From an uncultured Oscillospiraceae bacterium (GTDB lineage: Bacteria > Bacillota > Clostridia > Oscillospirales > Ruminococcaceae), in contig CAJUHS010000002.1 in the NCBI GenBank assembly GCA_910586535.1, forward strand, positions 62,001-126,000: 64,000 bases of DNA, written 5' to 3'. Every line of letters begins with the position of its first letter. Positions within the stretch are counted from its first letter, which is position 1. Positions 8,837 to 16,985 of this stretch are shown here, piece by piece. The notes below the pieces were generated by a model. The model saw only the letters and a program-made list of their open reading frames with translations. It had not been told where the DNA came from and ran no database searches. A program made the position numbers and the translations under genes.

Positions 8837-11629
8837 TTATTTTACTTCTTCGGCGCAGCGTTTGCAGAGCGTTGGGTGCTCGGCACTGCTGCCAACGTAT
8901 TCCGAGTAAGACCAGCATCTCTCGCACTTATTTCCCGCAGCCTTTTCAACATCATAGGACATTCCCTCAAAATTATCGCTCGTGAACTCTCCGCTTCCGC
9001 CATGGCAAATATCAACGGCGGACACGATAAATACCTTTTCAAGTATATCCTTTAGTGCACTGAATTTGCTGTAGTTTTCACCGTCCGCATGAATTATGAC
9101 TTTAGCTTCAAGCGGCGCACCAATAAACTTATTCTGCCGCTTGGATTCCAAAGCCTTTGTAACGTCTGAACGAAGCTTATATATTTCATTCCATTTTTCA
9201 ATAAACTTATCGTCTACAGAAACGTCCGTTTTGTCAGGCATTTGATTCATGAAAATGCTGCGCGCGTCATCATCAGAAGAATGAGGAATATATTTCCATA
9301 TCTCCTCCGCAGTAAAGCACAAAATAGGTGCGATCATTCTTGCCACCGCGCTGAGTATTTTATACATCGCAGTCTGTGCGGCACGTCTTTCAACAGATTT
9401 CTCGCCTGTACAGTAAAGCCTGTCCTTAATAATATCCAAGTAGAAATTCGACATTTCCGTTATGCAGAAATTATGGATACTGCTTACCACAATGTGGAAG
9501 TCATATGCGTTATAGGCGTCCTTAACCTTGTCAATAAGAGCATTTAACTTTACCAGTGCAAGCTTGTCAATCTCATGCAGTTCTCCCAAAGGAACACAAT
9601 CCTTGTCGGGATCAAAGCCGCTGCCGTTACAGAGATTTCCCAAAATAAACCTTGCGGTGTTCCGGATTTTTTTGTAGGTATCCGAAAGCTGTTTAAGTAT
9701 CTCCTTTGAAATCCTTATATCCGAGTGGTAATCAGAGGAAGCCGTCCAAAGGCGGAGAATATCCGCACCGTACTGATCGTAAATTTCTTTTGGTTCAATA
9801 CCATTTCCAAGAGACTTGTGCATTGCTTTGCCCTCGCCGTCAACGACCCACCCATGCGTACAGACCGCCTTATAGGGAGCTCTGCCTTTTGTAGCAACCG
9901 AGGTAAGCAGCGATGACTGGAACCAGCCTCTGTACTGATCCGCGCCTTCAAGATATAGATCGACAGGCAGATCATAGCCGCGCTCCTCCATAACACCCTT
10001 ATGAGTAACGCCGCTGTCAAACCAAACGTCGAAAATATCCTTTTCCTTAATAAATTCGGTGCAGCCGCATTCGCACTTTGTTACGGCGGGCAGGAAATCT
10101 TTAGGTTCTTTAATGTACCATGAATCCGAGCCCTCCCTGCGGAACATTTCGGAGACAGCCTTTATCGTTTCGTCTGTAACTACCGGCTTGCCGCAGTCTT
10201 TACAGTACACCACAGGAATAGGCACACCCCATGTGCGCTGACGTGAAATACACCAGTCGCTGCGGTCATTTACCATTCCGCTGATCCTGTCTTGACCCCA
10301 TTCTGGTATCCACTGAACGTCTTTAATAGCATTGAGCGTTTCCTCTTTGAAATCCTTAACCGAGCAGAACCATTGCTCGGTCGCACGAAACAGAACCGGA
10401 TTTTTACATCTCCAGCAATGCGGGTACTGGTGAGCTATCTTCTTGACCGCCAGCATTGCACCGCAGTCCTCCAGATCCTTTGCAATGACCTTGTTGGAAG
10501 CATCGGTGGTGAGTCCCGCGTACTTACCTGCCTCTGAGGTCTGAACGCCCTTTGAATCAACTGGAACAGTAATTCCGATCTCAGGATACTTTTTGCATAC
10601 CTCAAAGTCATCAACACCAAATCCGGGAGCTGTGTGAACACAGCCAGTACCACTTTCAAGAGTAACATGGTCGCCAACTATTACCAAGGACGTACGGTTC
10701 ATTACAGGATGCTCGGTAACTATATATTCCAGTTCCTTACCCTTTACCGTACCTATTGACGTATAGTCACTGATACCAGCGGCTTCCATTGTAGGCTTAA
10801 CAAGCTCCGCAGCCATAATATAGTTCTCACCGTTTGCCTGAACAGCGGTGTAGTCGTAATCAGGACCAAGACATATAGCAAGATTTCCTGGAAGCGTCCA
10901 TGTTGTGGTCGTCCAGATAACAAAATAAGTCTTATTAAGATCAATACCCAATGGAGCCAGCTTGCCCTTGTCATCGGTAACTTTAAACTTAACATAAACT
11001 GAGAAGCACGGATCATCCTGATACTCGATCTCAGCCTCTGCAAGAGCTGTCTGACAGTCGGGACACCAGTAAACAGGCTTTAAGCCCTTGTAGATGTACC
11101 CTTTTTTGTACATCTCACCGAATATCTCTACCTGTCCCGCTTCTACCTCTGGCTTAAGCGTAAGGTACGGATCATCAAAATCACCCCATACGCCGAGACG
11201 CTGAAACTGCCTGCTTTGGTTATCCACCTGCTTCATAGCGTAATCCAAGCAATGCTTTCTGAGTTCAACGGGAGGTATCACGCCATTTTCAACACCGATT
11301 TCTTTAAGAGCTTTAAGCTCGATAGGCAAGCCATGTGTGTCCCATCCCGGAATATAAGGAGCACAGTATCCGCTCATATTTTTACTTCTTACAATGATAT
11401 CTTTAAGGATCTTATTTAAAGCTGTACCGGTATGGATATCACCGTTGGCATATGGAGGTCCGTCATGAAGAATAAATCTCGGCTTACCCTCGTTCTTTTT
11501 GATCATTTCATAGTAAGTTCTGTCTTTTTCCCAGTTTTCAAGCATAGCGGGTTCTTTTTGAGTAAGATTTCCGCGCATTGAAAAATCCGTCTGTGGAAGA
11601 TTGATTGTTGAATTATAGTCCTGCGCCAT
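8837..11629 (-). CDS. ileS: Isoleucyl-tRNA synthetase
   Basis: Charges tRNA-Ile. The 930-residue class I enzyme shows GPPYANGDIHTG (HIGH-type motif) near residue 57, a full CP1 editing domain (WTTTTWTLPGN), and KAMHKSLGN as the KMSKS equivalent near residue 600. The C-terminal zinc finger is CERCWSY...LCKRC, the form typical of the bacterial (mupirocin-sensitive) type. The start has a CAAGGAGAG ribosome site. There are only 19 nt between divIVA and ileS, so there is no room for a T-box; expression must come from upstream. Confidence 0.97.
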   Translation of the reverse strand: MAQDYNSTINLPQTDFSMRGNLTQKEPAMLENWEKDRTYYEMIKKNEGKPRFILHDGPPYANGDIHTGTALNKILKDIIVRSKNMSGYCAPYIPGWDTHGLPIELKALKEIGVENGVIPPVELRKHCLDYAMKQVDNQSRQFQRLGVWGDFDDPYLTLKPEVEAGQVEIFGEMYKKGYIYKGLKPVYWCPDCQTALAEAEIEYQDDPCFSVYVKFKVTDDKGKLAPLGIDLNKTYFVIWTTTTWTLPGNLAICLGPDYDYTAVQANGENYIMAAELVKPTMEAAGISDYTSIGTVKGKELEYIVTEHPVMNRTSLVIVGDHVTLESGTGCVHTAPGFGVDDFEVCKKYPEIGITVPVDSKGVQTSEAGKYAGLTTDASNKVIAKDLEDCGAMLAVKKIAHQYPHCWRCKNPVLFRATEQWFCSVKDFKEETLNAIKDVQWIPEWGQDRISGMVNDRSDWCISRQRTWGVPIPVVYCKDCGKPVVTDETIKAVSEMFRREGSDSWYIKEPKDFLPAVTKCECGCTEFIKEKDIFDVWFDSGVTHKGVMEERGYDLPVDLYLEGADQYRGWFQSSLLTSVATKGRAPYKAVCTHGWVVDGEGKAMHKSLGNGIEPKEIYDQYGADILRLWTASSDYHSDIRISKEILKQLSDTYKKIRNTARFILGNLCNGSGFDPDKDCVPLGELHEIDKLALVKLNALIDKVKDAYNAYDFHIVVSSIHNFCITEMSNFYLDIIKDRLYCTGEKSVERRAAQTAMYKILSAVARMIAPILCFTAEEIWKYIPHSSDDDARSIFMNQMPDKTDVSVDDKFIEKWNEIYKLRSDVTKALESKRQNKFIGAPLEAKVIIHADGENYSKFSALKDILEKVFIVSAVDICHGGSGEFTSDNFEGMSYDVEKAAGNKCERCWSYSEYVGSSAEHPTLCKRCAEEVK

Positions 11630-11648
11630 TGGTAATTCTCTCCTTGGT

Positions 11649-12389
11649 TTATTTATTATGTCCGAATTTTAATTCTCCGAACTTGCTTTCCGCGTTTTTA
11701 GATGTACTTGCAGAAATTGGATCTTCAAAAGGATATGACGGCTTTTCTTGTCTGTATGGATTATCTATGACTTTGGTAGATTCAAAATCGTGCTGGGCTG
11801 TCTGAGGCTGAGCATTAACCTGCGGTTCCTCTCTCTGTACAGGAACAGGAGCAGGTGCGGGAACCGGAGCAGGTGCCTGTGCGGGAGCTTTTGCCGCAGG
11901 AGCGGAAGCAGACGCCGGTTCGCGGGATTCCTCAGAATCGTCCTCATAATCCGGAATAGCCGTGATCTGTTCAAGGTGCTGTTTGTACATATTAAGAAGA
12001 TTAGCCTTAAAATCGGAAACTTCCTGCTGCATCTTTACGAGACAGCGTTTTTCCTTTTCAAGCTGAACCTTGGTGCTGCCGATGATCTCTCCGGCCTTGG
12101 CTCTCGCTTCGGAAAGTATCTTATCCGCCTGTAACTGAGCGTCTGCAATAATTGTTCTGCTCTGCTTCTGCGCACCGATAAGAGCATCTTTCAATGCTTC
12201 TTCGTCCTTTTTGTATTCGCGTACGCTTTCCACAAGAACGGCTATCTTCTTTTCGGATTCATCCTTGTCCCGCTGATATCTTTCAATATCCCGAGCGATC
12301 TCGCGGAGGAAATCGTCAACTTCTTCGGTCTTATAGCCGGGCCGCGCCTGTTCAAAACGCTTGTTGTTAATATCCTTAACGCTTAGCAT
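11649..12389 (-). CDS. divIVA: DivIVA-domain cell division/polarity protein
   Basis: A 246-residue protein with the DivIVA N-terminal lipid-binding region (MLSVKDINNKRFEQARPGY, then VDDFLREI) followed by a coiled coil to about residue 145. The tail is rich in Pro, Ala and Gln (repeats of APAPVP type) and ends with charged residues. It binds negatively curved membrane at septa and poles. The ATG at 12389 is chosen over a GTG at 12401 because a GAGGTGG site lies 8 nt upstream. It sits in the sepF-ylmH-divIVA-ileS division cluster. The low-complexity linker is an unusual addition. Confidence 0.92.
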   Translation of the reverse strand: MLSVKDINNKRFEQARPGYKTEEVDDFLREIARDIERYQRDKDESEKKIAVLVESVREYKKDEEALKDALIGAQKQSRTIIADAQLQADKILSEARAKAGEIIGSTKVQLEKEKRCLVKMQQEVSDFKANLLNMYKQHLEQITAIPDYEDDSEESREPASASAPAAKAPAQAPAPVPAPAPVPVQREEPQVNAQPQTAQHDFESTKVIDNPYRQEKPSYPFEDPISASTSKNAESKFGELKFGHNK

Positions 12390-12405
12390 AATCGCTACCA
12401 CCTCA

Positions 12406-13179
12406 TTAAATATATTTTTTTACCGTAATATGAAATCTGTCCTTTTTGGTTTTGCCGTTAACGGAATCCAGAATAAACTTTCCGAAGCCTCTTGCCGAAA
12501 ATACATCTCCGCATTTAAGAGAGTAAGACGCAGATTCAACGGTACAGTAATTGACCGTAACTCCTCCGCCTTTTACTATATCTGCAGCTTTTCCGCGGCT
12601 TACTCCTGCCGCTAAAGCGAGAACACTGTCAAGTCTCAATGATGATACCGAACCATTTTTTTCTGAAAAAGCCTGCTCGGCTTTTATATCAGGATTGTCG
12701 TCCTCCTCCGCTTTAATGCCGACAGAACCTATCTTTGTTACCTCGGACAGCAGTACATCCCTGACAGTATCATAAACAAAGGCTGTCGTACGTCCGTTTC
12801 CCACAACAATATCGCCAAGCATTTCCCTTTTAATTTGTCTCGACATAAACGCGCCAAGAAAATCCCTATGCGAAAGCCTGTCATTTTCTCTGTACTTGAA
12901 AGTAAGCGCGGAAACAGGAAATTTAACATCTTCGCAGTATTCCGGAAAAACTCCCAGAACTTTTCTCGAAGCTCCTTCATATCCTCCATAAAAGCTGTAC
13001 TGTACAAATCCGCGCTCGTTAATAACAGACTGTGCCAAAGCAGTCTGCCGTTCGTCAAGAAAAACGGAAAATTTCGGACAATAGCTTTTTTCACAAATAC
13101 TAATCATATCAGCGATGTGAGAGACCAGTATCCTGTCCTCATCGGAAAGTCTTGAATAATACTCGTTAAGCTTGCTCAT
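12406..13179 (-). CDS. ylmH: YlmH-like S4-domain RNA-binding protein
   Basis: A 257-residue protein of the YlmH family, which lies between sepF and divIVA in many Firmicutes and has been linked to ribosome-associated quality control and to division. An N-terminal mixed domain contains RENDRLSHRDFLGAFM, and an S4 RNA-binding domain occupies about residues 180-257 (LDSVLALAAGVSRGKAADI, then GKFILDSVNGKTKK). It starts just after the sepF stop without a strong ribosome site, suggesting translational coupling. The ylmG gene often found next to it is absent here. Confidence 0.88.
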   Translation of the reverse strand: MSKLNEYYSRLSDEDRILVSHIADMISICEKSYCPKFSVFLDERQTALAQSVINERGFVQYSFYGGYEGASRKVLGVFPEYCEDVKFPVSALTFKYRENDRLSHRDFLGAFMSRQIKREMLGDIVVGNGRTTAFVYDTVRDVLLSEVTKIGSVGIKAEEDDNPDIKAEQAFSEKNGSVSSLRLDSVLALAAGVSRGKAADIVKGGGVTVNYCTVESASYSLKCGDVFSARGFGKFILDSVNGKTKKDRFHITVKKYI

Positions 13180-13182
13180 ATA

Positions 13183-13608
13183 TCAGAGGAAAACCCCGTT
13201 GTTTTCAAGTTCGCCTACAAGATCTTCGCCAACAAAGCCAACGTTATAGGGCGTGATAATAAAAGTATTGTTTGCAACCGGCTTGATATTACCGCCGTTG
13301 GCATAAGCAACACCGCCGAGGAAATCAATAATCCTCCTTGTAACGTCGGGAGTAGTTGACTCAAGATTAAGCACAACGGTTTTTTTTGAATTCAGGTGAT
13401 CGGCGATCTGTTTAGTATCCTGAAAGACCTCAGGCTTTACAAGAATAACCTGAAGCTGCGCCGTGGCATGAATATTTACTACCTTGTTTCTTTTGCTGAC
13501 CTCGTCGTCATAATTATCGTTTAAATTATCAAACGCGTCAAGGTCGTTTTCGTTATCGTCCTCGGTATCCATGCCAAGGATTTCTTTCAAGTTACCAATG
13601 AAACTCAT
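13183..13608 (-). CDS. sepF: Cell division protein SepF
   Basis: A 141-residue FtsZ-binding protein that tethers and aligns FtsZ filaments at the septal membrane. The N-terminus is an amphipathic membrane-targeting helix (MSFIGNLKEILGM), followed by an acidic linker (residues 15-40) and the SepF core with VNLESTTPDVTRRIIDFLGG and ending NVGFVGEDLVGELENNGVFL. Length is normal. It is preceded by yggS (24 nt) and followed by ylmH (3 nt). Confidence 0.95.
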   Translation of the reverse strand: MSFIGNLKEILGMDTEDDNENDLDAFDNLNDNYDDEVSKRNKVVNIHATAQLQVILVKPEVFQDTKQIADHLNSKKTVVLNLESTTPDVTRRIIDFLGGVAYANGGNIKPVANNTFIITPYNVGFVGEDLVGELENNGVFL

Positions 13609-13632
13609 TTGTTTTATTCTCCTTCTCTTTTT

Positions 13633-14316
13633 TTATTTTCTGGAACCGAAAATACCGGAACCTATCCTTACAATATTTGAACCGTACCTGACGGCTGAAA
13701 CGTAATCGGAGGACATCCCCATTGATAGGATATCCATATATGCGTTTTTATAACATGACGATTTCAAATCATTAAATAAACGCTGAAGCTTTTCAAACGA
13801 TTCCTCCGACCTTCCAATCGGCGGAATGGACATCAAGCCTTTTACTCTAACGTTCTTTAGTTCCGATACCTCGCCAAGAAGCTCGTCCAGCCTGTCGGGC
13901 AAAATCCCGCTTTTGGACTCCTCTGCGCCGATGTTGACCTCAATAAGAATGTCCGTGCATTTTTCCGCTTTTGCGGCATATCTGTCTATCTCGGAAGCAA
14001 GCTTTAAGCTGTCTACCGAATGTATCATCGTCACACTGTCTATAATATATTTGACTTTATTGGATTGCAAATGCCCTATAAAATTAACTTCGGCTTTCGG
14101 ATCGTAGAAGTCCCTTTTTTCAAGGTACTCCTGAACACGGTTTTCGCCGAGGAGCGTTATACCCTCGTTTACTGCAGCGTTAACGCGTTCATAAGGTACT
14201 GTTTTAGTGACCGCCATAATTCTGACCGTATCGCCGGATTTTCGGTACTTAATCTTAGCTTCTTCAACATTATAGCGTATCCGCTTGATATTTTCGGAAA
14301 TTTCACGATCCTCCAT
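13633..14316 (-). CDS. yggS: YggS/YlmE-family PLP homeostasis protein
   Basis: A 227-residue single-domain alanine racemase-fold protein that binds pyridoxal phosphate and buffers its supply. The PLP lysine is in MAVTKTVPYE (about residue 37), and the family signature GENRVQEYLEK and FIGHLQSNKVKYI are complete. The start follows GGGGAG. It occupies the usual place (ylmE) in front of sepF. Confidence 0.95.
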   Translation of the reverse strand: MEDREISENIKRIRYNVEEAKIKYRKSGDTVRIMAVTKTVPYERVNAAVNEGITLLGENRVQEYLEKRDFYDPKAEVNFIGHLQSNKVKYIIDSVTMIHSVDSLKLASEIDRYAAKAEKCTDILIEVNIGAEESKSGILPDRLDELLGEVSELKNVRVKGLMSIPPIGRSEESFEKLQRLFNDLKSSCYKNAYMDILSMGMSSDYVSAVRYGSNIVRIGSGIFGSRK

Positions 14317-14336
14317 ACCAACACTCCCCCTGCGGA

Positions 14337-15674
14337 TTAATCTTCCTGCCAGATATCTTCATCGCCGTCTTTTTCAGACCCGGTTTCCAACATCTCCGGT
14401 TTCTCCGTATTTTTCACGGAGCGGCTTGTCTCATTCTCAGATGCATCATCAGAAACAGATGTTTCTTCAACATAAAGTTCTGAGGATATCTCACCCTCTA
14501 CTATAATGTCGTCGTAAACACTGATATAGCTGCTGTCCGAAGTTATCTGAGACAGGATATATTCGTCGCACTCATATATCGGATTTATCTTTTTAAAAGC
14601 AATTCTTTGCCCCAGAAGTATGTAAACACCCTTTTCGTTGTTCTTGTCAAACCTTATCGCACTTCTCGGAACTTTTATGCCTTTGTAATCATTTAAAATA
14701 ATCTCAACACGCTCCGCTCTGCGCTGAACAAGGTTATAAGTCAACTCATCGCAGGAAAGAACGATTATGCTTTCATTTGGGTCGTCCGTTTCGGATAAAT
14801 TGTCAATTACAGCGGTAACTGTGTCGGGCGTTGATGAAAATTTTACCATAACGCTGCTTCCGACGCGGAAGTCCGTAACCTTAGGATCAACGATACCGAC
14901 CATTTTCCATTCGTATCCGTCTACTATTTTTCCGATTGCGTTTCCGTTGTTTTCTTTTCTTGACTCTGCTACAATATCTTTTATTTCCTTGGCAGTAATA
15001 CTGTCAATTGTATCAGGAGAAAGCTTGCTCTCAAACCCGTCAGTATGACCGATAAAATAGCCGGCATTTTCTGCTGTGACAGTTCCCAATGGTTCCCTGA
15101 GACTTTTTTCAAGTTCAGAAATTTTGGAATTAATATTGTCAATCTCGCTGTTAAAATCAGTTTCCTCGTTAATAACGATCTGATATATGTCCATAAGCGT
15201 CTGAAGCTTTTTTCGTTCTTCGTCAAGCGATTCAAGGTCGTTTTCAGCTATAAGAAAAGCTATTGTCTGATATTGTTCGTCTATCTGTTCGGAAATAAAT
15301 GCCGGCTCCACAACAGCCGTCGTTCCCGGATTCTGCGCACTTTCAAGCAGTTCGACTTCCTCTTTCAGCTTTTTTATCTGCTGATTCACAAGAATGTCAT
15401 TCTCGCTTTGATAGGTATAAGCAACAACAGAGCCGTTTGCGACCTTGCTTCCGTCGCGGCAAGTATAACTGATAACTCCGTTTGCTCTGCTGCTTATAAC
15501 AGTTTCGTTTCTGACGTAAACGCCCTGAAACGCGACCTTTTCCGCAGAGGAATAGATAACTGCCGTTTCCGTAACATAATCGTCCTTGAACTGCATACTT
15601 ATCTGGCTGAAAACCGTTATCATAATAAACAGCGATAAAAAGAACACCAGTATCCTTACTGTGATAGTGTTCAT
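14337..15674 (-). CDS. HlyD-like membrane-anchored protein of the division cluster
   Basis: A 445-residue protein with one N-terminal membrane segment (about residues 6-25), then a HlyD/membrane-fusion-like arrangement: a barrel-sandwich half (NGVISYTCRDGSKVANGSVVAY), a coiled-coil hairpin (residues about 95-195), and the second barrel half. The tail of about 50 residues is strongly acidic. No ABC transporter or TolC-like partner is nearby, and the cell is inferred to have a single membrane, so export is doubtful. Its position between hfq and yggS-sepF suggests a wall or division role, which is inference. Confidence 0.78.
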   Translation of the reverse strand: MNTITVRILVFFLSLFIMITVFSQISMQFKDDYVTETAVIYSSAEKVAFQGVYVRNETVISSRANGVISYTCRDGSKVANGSVVAYTYQSENDILVNQQIKKLKEEVELLESAQNPGTTAVVEPAFISEQIDEQYQTIAFLIAENDLESLDEERKKLQTLMDIYQIVINEETDFNSEIDNINSKISELEKSLREPLGTVTAENAGYFIGHTDGFESKLSPDTIDSITAKEIKDIVAESRKENNGNAIGKIVDGYEWKMVGIVDPKVTDFRVGSSVMVKFSSTPDTVTAVIDNLSETDDPNESIIVLSCDELTYNLVQRRAERVEIILNDYKGIKVPRSAIRFDKNNEKGVYILLGQRIAFKKINPIYECDEYILSQITSDSSYISVYDDIIVEGEISSELYVEETSVSDDASENETSRSVKNTEKPEMLETGSEKDGDEDIWQED

Positions 15675-15677
15675 AGC

Positions 15678-15908
15678 TTACTGCTCTGAATCGAGAATTG
15701 ATATCTGTTTTGATGGAACTATAGTAGAAATAGCGTGTTTAAACACCATTTCCTGTTTTCCGTCACACTCAAGTATCACAACATAGCTGTCAAATCCCTT
15801 AACTATCCCCTTAAACTGGAAACCGTTCGTAAGGATAAAGTTGGCTTGTATTCTGTCTTTTCTTAACTGATTGAGAAATACGTCCTGAAGGTTCATGCTT
15901 TTGTTCAT
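15678..15908 (-). CDS. hfq: RNA-binding protein Hfq
   Basis: A 76-residue Sm-like RNA chaperone. Sm1 is seen in LQDVFLNQLRKDR and FQFKGIVKGFD, and Sm2 in the KHAISTIVP stretch, close to the canonical YKHAIST. It lacks the long acidic/disordered tail of enterobacterial Hfq, as usual in Firmicutes. It lies downstream of miaA, as in many bacteria; 104 nt separate them and I see no strong hairpin there. The ATG at 15908 has an AAGGGATGG ribosome site. Confidence 0.94.
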   Translation of the reverse strand: MNKSMNLQDVFLNQLRKDRIQANFILTNGFQFKGIVKGFDSYVVILECDGKQEMVFKHAISTIVPSKQISILDSEQ

Positions 15909-16012
15909 TTTACCATCCCTTCTGATTCATGCGTTTCCCGGGAAAGAGTATATCTACCTAGTACGCAGCATCAGGATAAACATTTTTACTACATCCGAGC
16001 AAATATAAATGC

Positions 16013-16975
16013 TCAATTATTATTATAACATAAAATTTCTGATTTGGCTACTATTTTTTTGCATATTTCAATAAATTCATCAAAATTATAAATTTCGTCC
16101 AAATTAATCCAATTAATTCGTTCATCACGACGAAACCATGTAAGCTGTCTTTTGGCGTATCTTCGCGAACTTTGACGTATTTTGTCAAGACAGCTCTCCA
16201 AATCCGCAGTTTTCTCAAAATAAGGAATAAGCTCTTTATAGCCTATTGCCTGACAAACAGTACCCAGCTTTTCGTTGTCGTAAATTCTTTGACATTCCTC
16301 TACCATACCGTTCTCCGCCATAAGGGTCACCCTGCGGTCTATCCTTTCGTAAAGTCTGCCGCGGTCACGGAAATTTAGTCCTATCATGCAAGCATTGTAG
16401 GGAGAATCCTTTCCCATGTTCATTTTTTTGTAATCGCCGAACTTTAGCCCCGTTAATTCGTATATTTCCAGCGCACGGATTATCCTAACGATATTTTGGC
16501 TCGGAACAGCATCAGCCGTTTCCGGATCCACTGCGCGCAGCCTTTCATGCATTGCTTCGTTCCCCAGTGCCGCAGTCTCTTGCTCAAGCCGCCTGCGTAC
16601 AGAGCCGTCGGTCTCGGCAGTATCAAAATTAACGTTGTCGATAAGAGAATTGATGTACAGACCGGTACCTCCGACTAAAACCGGCAGCTTTCCCCTTTCG
16701 GCTATATCGGATATTTTTTGCTTCGCAAGAACAGTATAGTCCGCGACGCTGAAGCTTTCTCCAATATCAACAACATTTATAAGATGATGCGGTATACCAT
16801 CCGTTTCTTCTTTTGTTGGCTTTGCCGTTGCAATATCCAGACCCTTATAAATCTGCATTGAATCGGCGGAAACCACTTCCCCCCTGTACTCCTTGGCGAG
16901 AGCAACGCCGGCTGACGTTTTTCCCGAGGCGGTGGGACCGCATACAACAAGCAGGGGTATTTTTTTATCGGACAT
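16013..16975 (-). CDS. miaA: tRNA dimethylallyltransferase MiaA
   Basis: Adds a dimethylallyl group to N6 of A37 in tRNAs reading UNN codons; MiaB, encoded 6 kb upstream in the same series, then thiomethylates it. The P-loop GPTASGKTS is at residues about 10-18, and DSMQIYKGLDI and GGTGLYI are present. The ATG at 16975 is preferred to a start at 17020 because GGAGGGGAG precedes it and because it avoids a 35-nt overlap with mutL. The resulting length of 320 residues fits the family. Confidence 0.95.
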   Translation of the reverse strand: MSDKKIPLLVVCGPTASGKTSAGVALAKEYRGEVVSADSMQIYKGLDIATAKPTKEETDGIPHHLINVVDIGESFSVADYTVLAKQKISDIAERGKLPVLVGGTGLYINSLIDNVNFDTAETDGSVRRRLEQETAALGNEAMHERLRAVDPETADAVPSQNIVRIIRALEIYELTGLKFGDYKKMNMGKDSPYNACMIGLNFRDRGRLYERIDRRVTLMAENGMVEECQRIYDNEKLGTVCQAIGYKELIPYFEKTADLESCLDKIRQSSRRYAKRQLTWFRRDERINWINLDEIYNFDEFIEICKKIVAKSEILCYNNN

Positions 16976-16985
16976 ATCTCCCCTC

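Noticed and set aside
11630..11648. T-box riboswitch before ileS
   Set aside because: Only 19 nt separate divIVA and ileS, so no T-box can fit, and none was seen further upstream.
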